NCBI GenBank assembly: GCA_963682175.1 | Contig: OY821788.1 | Location: 33,981,585-34,045,584, forward strand | Reading direction: 5' to 3' | Length of the DNA stretch: 64,000 bases | Origin: Triglochin maritima | Lineage: Eukaryota > Streptophyta > Magnoliopsida > Alismatales > Juncaginaceae | In this document: positions 24,718-38,700 of the stretch, in pieces | Layout of the letters: every line of letters begins with the position of its first letter | How positions within the stretch are numbered: position 1 is the stretch's first letter | The notes under the pieces: model-generated | Told to the model about the DNA's origin: nothing | Seen by the model: the letters and a program-made list of their open reading frames with translations, nothing else | Databases searched by the model: none | Position numbers and translations under genes: made by a program

Positions 24718-27652
24718 CTCAGATATATTCTTAGCAGAAGGAAATTCTTTCATGGACTCATGCTACTGAGAAATTACGATTGATAATTGTGCTCTAATAT
24801 AGATGTTGCTAATATGGTCATATCAATTTCTATCTGATAAAAACAGATGATTCATGTTAGTAGTGTTCTTAAATTTCAGTCTGCATCTTAATCATAGAAC
24901 GACCTGAAACTCTTAGATGTTAACCTCGGTCTCTTAGATGTTGTATGTCACTGGGCATGTTTCTTTAGAAACATATAGTCATTTGTGTGCATGCTAAGAG
25001 CATTCATTGACATAACAAATGTTCGTAAATCTGTGGCTTCTTAAATCTTAACCATGAGCAATCAAAATTTAATTGTTGATATCGTAGAAATAACACCATG
25101 GTATTGTACATTTTGAAGGTCGAGATGTATTGGATCCTTTGAGATATATATATTGATGCGTACGTGCTACTGAAAAATACAATTAACACGAGCATGTGTA
25201 GGCGCATTTGGGTATAATCGATAATAATTAAGATGTTTAGTTTAGAAGGAATCATGCTAGCTTCTTCCTCTGCAGAGTGAAATAGGAAAACAACTGTCAT
25301 CACGAAGGAAGAAGAGAGCCTTTAGACCATCATTAACCATGATCTGGACGACCCGGTCATCAGCTTTCTCTTTTTTCAAAATCAGCTTTATCTCTCTTCT
25401 ACATCAGCTTTCTCTTTCCTCAACTCACTTTCTTATTTTTCCTATACTATTCACATCTTAACCACAACCCAACATAACATACATCTCTCCTCCGCATCAT
25501 TTCAGGGTCCATCTTGGTAAAAATTAAAAAATTAAAAAATCTCTAAAAAATCAAAACAATTATAAAACGAATTTTCAAAAAAAAATATAAAAAAACTCAA
25601 ACAAAAAAATTAAAAAAATCAAAACAAAAATCAAAACAAAAAAAATAAAATTCAACCCGGACAACCGGGTCGTCGACCCGGGCAAAGATGACCGCAAATT
25701 TCTACGGTTGCGGTTAAAATTTGTTTAACCCGGTCGTGAGTGACCGACCTCTCTCACGACCGCAGAATCCCCGCGTTAAGGGATGGCCTTAGGTTCAATT
25801 CCACATCCCTACTCTGGGGTCAGTCTGTCTTGGTGTGTAAAAATAACTTCCCTAAGTCGTTGTGAGATATGTTTTTTTCCCAGGTTCGTCTTCTTCTATA
25901 CTCTTTGAATGACACATCACCCAATGTATCTTACTCATCCATCTTTAGAGTGTACACGCAAATCTTCATTATAAGCATACATCTCAATCGGAATCCAACC
26001 CACAAGATTGCAAAATGCCACAAAAAAAGAAGAAGAAAAAAGAGTTGATGGGATACTAGTGTATCCCAATTCATATCACAAGCTGGTTGGCTTTAGGTTG
26101 TTTATGATTCCACATTTTTAGGATTTCAAAAAAGACCCCTAAAAAGTTGAGACACCAAAACACAAAAATCCCAAACAAACAAGTAACCAACCATAATAAC
26201 AGACATAACGACAAGAAATCCAACAATGGTGGAGGTTGAAGAAGAATCAAGCTCCGAAACCCTAATCTCGTAGCCTCGGTCATCACCACGCTCGCCTCCC
26301 ACCTCCGCCCTCCACTCTCGGATCATCGGAGTCCGGGGATGACGAGAGGTCTCATTCTCAAGGTGGTGCCTTATATTGGATATGTCAGATTTTTAGGAGA
26401 AGATTAGTTTGGTTATCCTCATGAGATTGTATGCAGGGGCGATGCCATGTATTGGACATATCGAGGTTCTAGATTTTTTGTCCATGTAGATTTTGATTTG
26501 ATCCGTGAATTTTGATATTTTGCTTACATTTTGAACAACTCGTGTGATTTCGACCGTTCTAAAAAAATTACCCTTTTGGTTTTCGACTTCCTTGAATACT
26601 TCCAAATACCGATAATAAGATAAGTGAATGAAATTTTGGGCAATTAATTTAGTACAAAAATATCAGCTTATTAGAAAAATACCTAATTAGATCCAACTGA
26701 AACTAAATTAACATTTTTTTTATCGTTTTAGAAATTCCAACTCCATGACTTGGATTTCTTGCACCACTTTGTATTCTATGTTTTGTTGCTTGTTGATTTA
26801 TTTATTTTGTAACGAAAAGAGAAGTCTACATTATTACAACAACTAAATATTTCTTAGGCTAATGTAACCTTTAGCACATGAAGTACGTATTGTACTGGTG
26901 AACTACCCACAGGTGTTCTGTTGTTTGTGGATTTAGCGTAGATTGGTTGGATTCGGTGGGGTTTTTTGGGAGGCTTTGGAAGACGAGTTTATCATTTGGT
27001 TTGTTTGGATTCATCATATTTTTAGGAAAAAATTGATTACTTATTAACCTTGTAAGTAATCAAACTTGCATAATAATATCAACTGATACAATTGTTGGAA
27101 ATCGAAGTACAGAGATTTACTGTAAACAAACACACTGCTAACTTATGCTGTTGTCGTTGACATTGTAGCATCATAGCATGAATCCATGATGCCTGTTTTT
27201 GAACCAATTGATGCCTTAATGCCTTAGTATTGCTAATTATCTAATTATGGTCATATCTTAATGCCTTAGTATTGCTCACAATCTTGGTATATACTCTGCA
27301 CCAACATAAGAGTGATATACAACTGACCAGACAAAATAGACGACAGATGATAAGGTTTTGGAGCCATGTATGGGGCAAGTAAAATCATCAAAATCACATC
27401 TGATAAAACCTAGCCAGATCAAATTTAGCAAATAAAAAACTAAATGTCTTCAAGTTTATCAAATAGAAGATCAAATTCTAAATTAGTCTCAATATAAACA
27501 CAAGGATGAAATTCCAAAGCCAATTCAGGTGGAAAAAGATAAAATGTACTTTTCCTAATTTTACAATGACTTTTATAGTGACACCAACCAAAACAAATTC
27601 CATCCACTGTTAGACATGTCAGTTCTAAGTTCCTAAGGCTTTAGGGTTTTCT
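24718..27652. other. Intergenic, DedA-like gene to MYB-CC gene (convergent)
   Basis: This holds the 3' ends of two convergent genes, a MITE at 25325-25788, and AT-rich sequence. Two overlapping hydrophobic frames at 26071-26326 on the minus strand have no recognisable homologue and no clear gene signals. Nothing else is supportable. Confidence 0.55.
25325..25788. mobile_element. MITE, PIF/Harbinger-like, with TTA duplication
   Basis: The 464-bp non-coding element starts GACCATCATTAACC and ends with the complement of GGCCATCCCTTAACG. It is flanked by TTA on both sides (25322-25324 and 25789-25791). A 3-bp TWA duplication and GGCCATC-type termini suggest a Tourist/Harbinger-type MITE. The interior is CT-rich, then extremely A-rich. 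Similar interiors occur near 33.2 and 7.9 kb. Confidence 0.65.
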
Positions 27653-30470
27653 TCATATGCCAGTCATCCACGTCAAACTTAGCCCCCGATCATTTTCCCA
27701 TGGAAGGCATTCGCTGCTTCCGAGAGTAGGTCTCGACCTTTTTTTTACTGTCGCTTGTGTAATAATATCAGAAATGCTTCCTAGAGTTTCAGCTGAAGCG
27801 AGGCACCTATCGACTGAGCAATCACCCATATTCACGATCATATCATTTATAGTCTTTTCTTCCAGTGCTCCCCCTAAAACTTGTAATGGAGACGTGTGTG
27901 CAGTGCTTGGAATGCTTCGGTGGTCCTTAAATGTTATAACCGACGATTTAGAAGCCATATCCTGGGTTGGTTCGACTGCAGAGGCAAAAAGTGGGTCGGA
28001 GAGAACATTGCAAGCTTTCTCAAGTATGGATTGGAAGTATTTTTCTTGTGCTTCAATCCTAAGCAAAAGATGTTGTTGAACCTGTTTAAGAAAGAAATCA
28101 AATGGCATATAAATTTCAAGTATCAACAACATATTCGGATTCCGGACCCAGATTAACAAAGTTTAACACGATGTTAGGATTTGAGCCTGACTCTTAGGCT
28201 ATTCCAATTCTATGATGATTTTAGAAAAAGTAGTTATATTTGAAAATTCAGGATGACGGGTTCTTGCAGGGTGGATTCCTCCTCCCGTGGTTTTACTCCT
28301 CCCCTGGGGTCACAAAGTGGCTGGACGGAACAGGAGGTTTCCTTGTATCCAAAAAAAAGTTATATTTTTGAAAATCAACTTAGGGGCTTACCTCCACATG
28401 TTCATGTAATCTTCTTTGAAGTTCCATTTGGACCCTCATTGCCTCGTCGCATCCACTGAAAAAAATATAAAAATATTAGTTTATGATGATATGATTTGGT
28501 TCAAGTAACAACTCTTAAGACTACCACTCACTCATTTAAATCTTGAACACTTGATTTGGATGGCAATGGTGATCCAACATGCTTGTTACCAGCAGCAACG
28601 GAACCTACAATGAAAAATTAATCCGTAGTGATGTTCAAAATTTTCCAACCTAGATTCACAACAATATTTAAGGATCAAACCAGCAATAATCAGATAATAT
28701 GTAAATAATTTGTCCAAAAATGAAGAAAAAAATTCATTAAGTGGTTATTTCTCTCATAATCTTGCGCTTTTCCTTTGTCATCCATTTTAACAAAAAAAAA
28801 ACGTTTGGGAAATTAACGCAAGAAAATGAAAATTAAGTTATTAAGTACAATTAATCTGACAATTTATTAAATTGTAACCGTCCAACTCACAACTGATTGG
28901 TGTTTATTGGAGATATCCAAGACCTAATCAGTAGAATAAACCCAATTGTTGAATCTTCTTGAATAGTGTCCAGTGTCTACTTCATGCAATTGTTAGTATT
29001 ATGTTAATGATAACTTCATAGTGCTAGGCTGCTAGCTCTGTTGCTTGACATATCTACTCACCATATCTGGAAGAAAAGATGTGAACCGACATTTTTCTAA
29101 TACCAAATCAAATACCTAAACCAGAGAAGCAAAGCAACACTTGCCCATTGACAGCAGCCATGCAATGATTGCACATGGGCACTTGTTTGTAGTTTTAATA
29201 TTTCAGTGGTATTTGGTGTATCAAAATTTAAAATACAAGAAAGGTACAATTTGACTTTGTATTTAGATCAGACATTATTATGATTGTTATTTACAACACA
29301 TGATTTAAGTGGTAGAATATCATTAAGGATGGAAAACACACTATTTTTACAACAGCAAAGGTTTTTTATAAGGTTCGTTAGTAATTGATGGTCATGTGTT
29401 ATTCTCGTGATTTCTGAAACAATTCAATTTTTAACTACCTTGTCTAGTCCTTCTAATTGACATTAAACCTTTGTTGGTTGAAAATTCTATAAGTATATTT
29501 CCTACATAATGACACCATTTCAACAATATTTCATTTTTGTGTCACTGGCGTTGCAAATAGTTTCTTTAACCATTTATTGTTTGTTTTAGCGTGAATTCTA
29601 ACTTTAAGATTCACAATTAATTTATACACCATCCTCTACACGGTGTGTTGGGGCATGCTAGCTTAAAAGATCAGACTTTCGGAATTAAGCATGAGAAATA
29701 AAGTAATACCGTCTTTATGACCATCGCTGTTTTCTTTAGCAGACTGTTTTCCCAATCTGTATTTCTGCATGTACAAAAAATATAAAATGAAGTTCCGATT
29801 CAGCAACAAAGGTCTGGGCTATGCGAAATAGTTGGAGAAAACATGTAGCTTCGTAATAACACAACATCATACAAATGAGAAAAAACTTCGAAAGAACTAA
29901 CCTGAAGATGACTCTTCAAATGGTAGAGAGTAAGTCCTTTTACGCCCATGGCTTTCATGATATTCTTCGGGGTCGCTTCTGCATAAGATGCCAAATCCAA
30001 AAAAAAATCAAAATTCTAATTCATAAAAAAAAACAGAAGAAATTATGTTTGGATCAATGCAATGCTTCAAATCGAAGAAGAATAATCATGATAATACGTA
30101 AAGCACACACCAACATGGGAAATACGATTTCAAACGACATGTCAATATAGTTGGATCTGAAATGATATTTGAAATCATGTCGATGAACATTGCACTATCT
30201 TTACTATTGAAATTGAAAATAAAAATGCTAAGCCATGACTGCTGATTTTTCCATCATACAATTTCAACTTGCAAGTCCAATAGTCCATGATATGTAATAC
30301 ATACTGTCAGGGCCACCAAGATCGGTAACAGCATTGACGAAGCGATCATGGAGCTCGGGTGTCCATCGCAACCGAGGCTTGGGATCGCTGCTCCGGATGA
30401 GACAAGCAGCATCCCCAGTCAGGTGTACCCCATCGAGGGACTCCAAGATCATCTCTGCATCCATGTACAT
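27653..30470 (-). CDS. MYB-CC (PHR1-like/MYR-type) transcription factor
   Basis: Six exons join in phase: 30470-30305, 29978-29902, 29764-29710, 28604-28532, 28455-28392 and 28081-27653, for 287 residues. The ATG at 30470 (MYMDAEMILESLDG) is the first in frame. A GARP-type MYB repeat spans about 30-85 (KPRLRWTPELHDRFVNAVTD, ATPKNIMKAMGVKGLTLYHL, KSHLQKYRLGKQ). A coiled-coil CC region follows (about 125-165: MRVQMELQRRLHEHVEVQQH, RIEAQEKYFQSILEKA). The usual LHEQLE motif reads LHEHVE. The two domains together define MYB-CC factors, some of which control phosphate-starvation genes by binding P1BS sites as dimers; this paralogue's role is not evident from sequence. It is nuclear. Unusual repeat-rich DNA lies upstream. 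Confidence 0.93.
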
Positions 30471-30559
30471 CACAATCCGCACACCTCCCAATTAATGGGT
30501 ATCGATGGTAGTCCTTCAGATTTAAAAAGACCTTAACAAATACAAAAACTTTTTTCGTA

Positions 30560-32292
30560 AGAAAGTAATCCTATTCATAGGAACATATTATGTTTCCATA
30601 TCATATGCAATTTTCTATTTTTCCCAAAATGATACATATCTATTCATATTGATTGATAAATGAAAACACAGATAAAAAAACAATATTTTTCCCAAAACAT
30701 GTATATTCATCATAAAAACTCAACAACAAAAAAACACTTTCTACGTTTCAGTTGCAGAGGAAGTCATATTCATACATCTCCGCACAGAGCAAGAAAAAAT
30801 TATTTCCCAAGACATGTCTATGGCTATGCATGGAAAACACCCAAAAATTAAAACTTATTCCTTTTCCTATATATGGTTCTTATTATACCTCCCACACATA
30901 GCAAAAAAACAATCCTTTCTTCAAAACATGACTTCTCCTGAAACACCCAGAAAAATTATATACCAATTTCTACAGTTCAGTTGCTCCTTTCTGCAATGTA
31001 ACTCACATTGGAAAGAAAAAATATTTTCTCCAAAGATGACTTTTCAAGCGAAATTCCAAATGTACCTAAAAAGTCCAGCATACAAAGCAAAGAAACAACC
31101 TTCTTCCCAAAAAAATCTCTTTTCATATGAAGCAAAGCCCGGAAATTTCCCAACCAACTTCCACCTTTCAGTTGTTCCTTTGTCCAATACAACTCTGAAC
31201 TCACACTCATATTACATCTCTTAATACTGTAAAGGAACATTTTTTCCCTAAAACATGTTTTTCATGCAAAACACTCTAACCTTATAATTCCACCACGCGC
31301 AGCAAAAAACAATGATTCTCCTAAATGTTTTTTTTTTTCTTTCCTGCAAAACCTAGAAAATTTCAAAATCAAACTTTACCATTCAGTTACCCCTCTATGA
31401 AATGGAAGTCATATTTATACACAACTAAACATTGGAAACGGGAATGAAACAATATTTTCCCCAAAACATGGCTTTTAATGCAAAACGCAGAAAAAATAAC
31501 ATATCTTTCCACCAAAAAATCAAAGAAACACTTTTTTCCCAAACCACAATTTTTCATGCAAAACCCAGAAAAACTCCAAACTAATGCAAAAGCTTAGCAC
31601 TGCCAAAAAACAATCTTTCCCCACATCTTTCCGATGCAAAACCCAGAAAAAAATATTACATGTATTTCCACCAAAAAAAGGAAAAAATAATCTTTTTCCC
31701 AAACCACAACTTCTCAAGCAAAACCCAGAAAAATTCCAAACTAATGCACAGCTTAACGTTGCAAACAATCAATCTTTCCCTCAAAACATGCCTTCTAATG
31801 CAAAACCCGTTAAGAAAATTACATGTCTTTTCCTCAAACCACAACTTAACACTGCAAAGAAACAATCATTTCCACAAAACATCCCTTTTCATGCAAAACC
31901 AAGAAAAAATCACACATCTTTCCCCAAGCCACGGAAAAGAAAAGAAAAAACTTTTCATACAAAACCCAGAAAAAAATAGCAACCAATGCACAACTTAACA
32001 CCGCAAAGATACAATCTTTTCCACAAAACAAACCTTCTCACACAAAAGCCAGGAAAAAAACACATTCTTCCACCAAAAAAATCAAAGCAACAATCTTTTT
32101 CCCAAACCACAACTTAACGCTGCAAAGATACAATCTTTCCACAAAACAAACCTTCTCACACAAAACCCAGAAGAAGAAGAAGAAAACACTTTCCACCAAA
32201 AACATCAAAGCAACAATCTTTTTCCCAAACCGAAACTTAACACTGTAAAGATAAAATCGTTTACCACAAAATCCAGAAAAACTCCAAACCAA
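30560..32292 (-). repeat. Degenerate minisatellite array upstream of MYB-CC gene
   Basis: About fifteen diverged units of roughly 75-110 bp repeat the theme CCACAAAACATNCCTTTTCA, then TGCAAAACCCAGAAAAA, then TTTTCCCAAACCACAACTTA. Good copies lie at about 31463, 31549, 31624, 31709, 31780, 31876, 31952, 32023 and 32145. On the gene (minus) strand the array is T/G-rich like a plant intron, and a CT-microsatellite leader candidate follows it at 32460. It is probably in a leader intron. The long ORFs in it come from the repeats, not from genes. Confidence 0.8.
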
Positions 32293-32462
32293 ATTTCAGC
32301 ATTCTACCTTCTGGGTTGCAATGGAGATGTGATTTTGGAGAGTTGGTAAGAAGAAGAAAAAGGAAGGGAACAAAAAAGTGGGAAGAAGAGGACAGGTTGG
32401 GCAGAAGAAGAAGCAGAAGGTGTTGTATTTGTGTCTTGTGTTGTTTCAGAAGACACACACAA

Positions 32463-32486
32463 GAGAGAGAGAGAGAGAGAGAGAGA
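32463..32486. repeat. (GA)12 microsatellite, likely MYB-CC 5' UTR or core promoter
   Basis: A clean GA run reads (CT)n on the gene strand of the MYB-CC gene. CT-rich tracts are common near plant transcription starts. Confidence 0.8.
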
Positions 32487-32639
32487 TGTGTGTTTGTTTG
32501 TTTGTTGTGGCAAAGCTTCCAAATGGGGAACTGGATTTCTACAAATGGGTTGAGACTTGAGAGAGAGGGATTGGTTTGGTGGGTCAGTCACATGGATTGG
32601 TTTTGTTGATTTGTCATCTGTCATTGATTATGATGAACT

Positions 32640-35600
32640 ATTTTGTTTTGTTTTTCTTTTTTGCTGTTCAAACTCTATGCTTTTGGGTGATTTGGACCTG
32701 ACAGAGCCTGGATTCTGGAGGAGTTGGATTTCCAAACAAGTCCAAAATTTCTTACAAAACTTGTTTTTGGACGTGGATTATGGGAAAGTTTAATTTATCT
32801 CTTCGGTAAATTACATATCACCTCCTGAATTACGGGTCAAAATCACTTAATTCTCGTGAATTTTTAAAATTAACACTTAAACCCTGGTTACATAACATTA
32901 TACTCCCCTGAGTTTCAAAAAATCACTTAGATTTCACATCTTAACCTTTATTTTTTATTTGTTTGTGTTGTTTTCCTAGAATACTCATTAATCTAACTTA
33001 ACGATAAAATTCTGATTGAAATTTAAGTCGAATTTAATAACAATCAGATCCAAATTTCAATCAGATCTGAAATCCAATCAGATCCAAACTAAGTCATTAA
33101 GTTATATTTATGAATATTTTAGGCAAACAACGTAAAAAATTAAAAATTAAGAAGTAAAATCTAACGATTTTCAGAAGCTCAATGTGGTTAAGACCATAAA
33201 TAACCATGTCTAAGCTATCCACACTCATCATGCTCTCTCTCTCTCTGGCACATTAGCTTCTCTCTCTGCAACGCAAGCTTACCCAACTCATCCAAAAAAA
33301 ACTTTTAACAACGTCAAGTTATCTCATTCACCCTACATTCTCTCTCATCTACGTCATTTGAAGATCAATCCTGAGTAAAAAAAATATATAATTCACAAAC
33401 AATTCTACAAAATCAAAACAAATAAAAAAAATATTTTCAGGAAAAAAATTTAAAAAAATTAAAACGAAATTAAAATAAATTTATAAATATTTTCAACAAA
33501 TAAAAAAATTTCGGACCAACGGGAGGCGACACGTGAATGTCCCTGGGTAAGTTATTTTGATACATAGTTCTTTTAGTGTTTCTTGCAAAAGCGTAGTCTA
33601 AGTTAATTTCTTCTCGTTCAACGTAGAGAAGAAATCCAACTCCTTGACATTTTTTGATAAAATAAAGAATGCAAATGAGTTAGCTGATTTTAAGGTACAA
33701 TTGTTTCCTTCTTTGAAGCAAAACACTATTTTTTCCGTTAATTAAGCTTTGAGACTTGATAGTGATATTAAAATGAGTTGTTGTTGATCATCTTATTGCC
33801 ATGTGCTATGCAATGCAACCATACGTTTTTAGGTAAAATTCAGTTGGCAAGGGACCAAGCTACCAAACATGTTCCGATATGATATTCATCAATCTTAATT
33901 AAAGTGCGATCAATTTACAAGGTTGACATCAATATCACCAATTGGGCAATAGAAGTGGGTGTCACCAACAACTATATCTCATCATTTGATTGACATCATT
34001 TTTTTATCATAGTTGGATCGACCAAACTCTGTACTTCTAGGGAACAAGTTTTCCATAATAATATTTTCTTACTTAGAAAGTTTAAAGTATTTAAGGACGA
34101 AATTTTAACACAAATTGTTCTTACCATTGGCTGGGGAAATAAAGAAAACATTCACCAAGCTTAATCCAAACTTAAATCAAAATCTACAAATAATTAAGCA
34201 CACAAATTAAAGACCAACTTTGGTTGAATGAAAGCACCAAACCTTGAAGTCAAGCTGTGGAGAAAGCAACATTTGAGATGAATGATTGGGAGAGTTTAGT
34301 TGGAGTGGAACCTGGCTTAGCTGCATATTCTCGTCTTACTATTGGAGATTGTGTTAATTAAAAACTACAATTAGTTTCAAGCCGACAAACTTAATTATTC
34401 CATCTATCAAGCTACTTGTTTGACAACTTTAGGTTGTAGACTTCTTGATTAACTTGTGTAGTATACTTTGTATGATAGATATATTCTATATTTGTATTCA
34501 AATAAATTACTTACCTGATTCGTATAAGTGATGTTTTTAGCTAAAGATGATAATCTCCCATCTAAAAGAAATCTAAATCATATCTCACTAAAGATATTTG
34601 AAAGTTGCAAATGACATAAGGAGGGCGACATATGGTGTATTTTCTAAAGTGAAATATTCACACAAGAGAGACAAATAGAAGCCCATAGTTTCCGCTGACT
34701 GACATAAGATCAACAACAAATAAACCTCAAACTAATCGGGCGGGGTGAGATGCAAATTCGAACACAACCTGTGTCCTTGTGGGATGAGTAGTATTAGTTA
34801 TCTCAGATCTCAGTGTTGAAGAAAGGTTGGTTCTTTTATGTAGACAGAAAATTTGAGTTAACTCGGTCTTGACCACCAACCTAAACACTGAACTGATCCA
34901 GAATCTGCTTAAGCAGCATGTTAATCACTCAATCTTCATCCATAAGACAAAGGAGATTACATTAGCACAGACAATACGAAACCAAAATTTGCTAGAGTAA
35001 ACCACTAGCGAGTGTGTCGACATTGACGCCCATGGGACATGCTACCAGATGAACTGTAAAATGATAAAATCCTACGTCCCTTTCAATTCCGTTAATCCGT
35101 GAACTTGATTACTTGGCAATGCAACTATGTGAATCTTCGACAATCCCCAGCTTCCTGAACACAAATAATTTCAGAATTTCCTCAAACAATGAAGTAAATC
35201 ATAAATTATGCATGGTAATTCTTCCCATTAACTAGAGATATAAAACAATCAGGACAAACCACCTAACATTAAGGGCAAAGAGAGAGAAAAGGTACACAAC
35301 AGGTTTACTTGTCATCATTTATGAACTGATGCAGACATGTGCTAACAGAAATTCTTACAACAAAGTAAGGTCGTCATTTCCGGTCGGCTTCTAACTTCCT
35401 TCACAAGCTCCTCACAAGGAATAAAGGAAGATCCTTGTCGAACTTTATCAAGGAAAACTTTATTCAACTTAAATTTCAAGCTAAGACTATATATGCTGGT
35501 TGCAGAGGAGAATCATAGGCGCAGGTGTGTGTGTAGATATGAATTTCACCATAAGCGTTGCAACTTACTCAATGAGTTTGACCTAGACAGGAATAGCATG

Positions 35601-35791
35601 GCATTGCAGTAGCTAATTTGAAAGTAAAATTGTGAAGGAATACTAGCTAAAATTGACTAGAATACCAATACCAAAGAAAAAAAGGTAAAAAAATTAAACC
35701 AACAGATTTCATTTTCTTACCGTAATAACAACCGCAGCTGCACTATCTTGCCGTCCTTCTAATGACAGGCTCATGGTTAGCTAGCATCAGA
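32640..35791. other. Gene-poor, transposon-derived interval
   Basis: 32800-33130 resembles degenerate non-autonomous element sequence (GTAAATTACATATCACCTCC and on, no clear partner end). 33180-33540 resembles the MITE at 25325, including the CT-rich then A-rich interior, with one recognisable end. The rest (33550-35790) is AT-rich with nothing recognisable. Confidence 0.45.
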
Positions 35792-38700
35792 CTAAGTGAT
35801 GATGTTGTGTGTAGGGACACTTAAATAAATCTTAGTATTCTTGAAGTCATCAAGAAGCGGGTTATAGCCATCTTTTGTCTTAGTCTTCGATGGTAAACCA
35901 AACTCTTCCACGAAAGAAGCTGTGTCCAGCTGTGTAGACAAACCACGTATTATATTACAAAAATACTGATAGGATGGTATGATGAAAAGTGGCATATTTC
36001 ATATTTTAAAAGTACGAAGGTAAGCAAAGGTTATTGATATGGGTTCTTATAGACGGACGTGCGCGTCCTGAACGCTGTTGATGTGACATCTATTCAATTG
36101 CGCAGTCATTAAAAAGAAAGTGCGTCTTTTTTTGAAAAAAATGGGAAAAATTGTGTCTTCCGTGCGACGGTTCCTTTTCTAACGCAACGATAAGACCGGG
36201 AAATGACATCAAACCGGCGCATGTTGACATCCCAAGTTGCGAAAGAAAACAAGAACCGTTTTTGAACTTTCTCACCCTCCCTTTCTCAACTATTCTCCGT
36301 TTGATCGCTCCGGGTTTTTTATCATTTTCTTTTCTCGTCGTCGACGACATGGATTCTCCTCGTCAAACTTCTACTTCGAGTGTGGTGGTGCACCAGGTTT
36401 GAAGTTTTAACTCATGCATGGGATTTCGATACTTTAAAATTAAACGTTCTGATACGGTTGGTGTCTTCTTAGGCGTATGAATTACTTCCAAGCCTCAAAA
36501 TGTTCGTGGACCCCAATAGAGAAGGTTTTTGGAAAGTTGAATGACGTAGAGAAAAACGTCTTCCGAGCTACCTCATTCGGTCACTTCCTAGACCTCTCGA
36601 ACGTTCCTGTTGATAATGATATTGTCGACTGGTTCGTGGAACACTATGACCCCGAGGAGGTAGGCAAAAACTCACACTAGTCATTCACTAGAACCCAGAT
36701 ACCAGTCATGACTGCAAGATTCAAGGTCAAGGATGCACTTTTTTAGATCACGCTTTAATTGCTTGTATCCAATTCTTGCAGTCTTCTGGGACAAATATAA
36801 TTCCTTTGTGAATTCATGAAATAGCGGTGCTGGATCATGCACGCGAGAAGCTAATATGAAAGTCTTTTTAAAATTAAAAAAATCAAAGTTGTAATACTGG
36901 TAAAAAAACTAACTTGCAACTTGCTTCGAAAAAAAGTTGATGCTTGCAAGATTTAATGCTTACAACAATGCTATCAGATGTTTATGAGGCAACATAAACA
37001 ACTAAAATACCAAGAGAAATGCGAGAAAGGTTTTGGTTGACACAATTAGTGGAGTAAGGAGTGTGAACCCCCGTAAATTATGCAACTGTCCAAGTTCTGC
37101 ATTATGAGTTGAAAGGCAAGAAGAGAACTAAGAATATTCTACGTACCCCAACCATTTTTATCCAATGCATCACAATGTTCTACTTTATACCGTGAGAGAT
37201 GACTATGAACCTGCCCAACTGTTTCAAGCTGTTTTTTGTGCCAGGGCAGAGCTTATTTCTACTGAACTATCACAGAGAAAGGACAAGGGTCATAACAGCA
37301 CGTTAACAAAATATATGCTGTCAATCACTGAAAAATATTAATGAAACCATTCTGGCAATAGTCTAAACATGCAAAATAGAAAAAAAATCATCGTAACTAA
37401 AATTTAGAACACAAGGTTTAATATGAACCAATTATGAATTCTACAGGGATTTGGATAACAGTAGAAGTCTCATCTGTACATATGAAGAGAGCAGAGCAAA
37501 AGGAAATAAACTCGTATTTGAAAATTCTATGTTCAGCTTGTGGCTGTGATATCCAGTTATAATTATTTAACACTTTCAAAAAAACTCAACATAACATATA
37601 TCGTGATTGCAATTGCTCTTTAAATAAAACCAAATAATGTTGGAGCCAGGTAAAATGGTTTCAATTTTTGGCTCCATCGAATTGCATTCATCAATTCTCA
37701 AAGAGAATCTCAATGCAATTTGAGTGTTTAAGCACTACAGATGCTTTCTAAATGATAATTTAATGAATGGTTACCACAATCACTTTAATTTAGCACTAAC
37801 AATGAACAATTTTAAAGCTTGAGCAACTGACGATTCTCCTGATCTTAATACGGTACAGAATTCTGACAAGAAACTTTGGGGAATGCATGTCATATTTCTT
37901 AAAAACTGAACCAAAATAACAACTTGCCTATGAAACTTAAACATTATATACAAACAGAATATGCACCTTTGTAGATGAGAAGCGACAGAATGAAAAAGCT
38001 TTTGGAACATTTATCAGTTTGACAACATTAAAAAGAAATCTTCCTGGTAAGATGCCTCACAAATCAAACTGGAGAGTAGAGGATATCATAAGTTATTAAA
38101 ACATACGTGTAGGTCATGCTGTTGTAAACTCTTTTAGGTGCATTCAACGTCATATAATCCATTATACACTTCGCACATGTTCCTGAACGCCCACCAATTT
38201 CATAAATCTGCAGGGAAAGTAAAAATATTACTTATCGAAGAAAACAACCCATCACATTGTTTACCAGAATTAGTAATCACCTTTAGTGGGACAGATAAGT
38301 CTGCAGTACGCAATATGGCCTCTGCAATACCTTGCGCATACCAAGGCTACAGAAAGGAACAAGGAGAACAGAGGCAATAGTAAAAAACACGGTATGTGAA
38401 GTGTTACTAAATGAGTTTTGTTTTAAAATACATAAAGAATATTTTCCCCCATATCATTATTGTTGTGGAAATGAAAGGTCGGAGTTTGGCTTTAGTTGAA
38501 GCTAAGCCAAGATAAAAGAAGAGAGAGAACCACAACAGCATTGCAAAAATCTTGTCCTACTCTTATGAATAACTAGTGGAAAATTGGTTGTTGAGGAGTT
38601 GAAGACACTTTGAATGGCATTTTATTTCATATTAACTTTGATGGAGCATTTAGATATCAATCAAGAAAGAAAATTATGTGAAATCTTTCTAACATGGTTT

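Noticed and set aside
26071..26326. Hydrophobic minus-strand frames that could be a small membrane protein
   Set aside because: Two frames overlap with similar length, neither has flanking gene signals, and no family is recognised.
28240..28350. Possible SINE-like block (CTCCTCCCGTGGTTTTACTC)
   Set aside because: No A-box and B-box pair and no target duplication could be identified by eye.
31520..32292. Several overlapping frames of 80-130 codons on both strands
   Set aside because: They follow the minisatellite units and have low-complexity translations (AKTQKK, CFLYSVKL). No homologue is recognisable.
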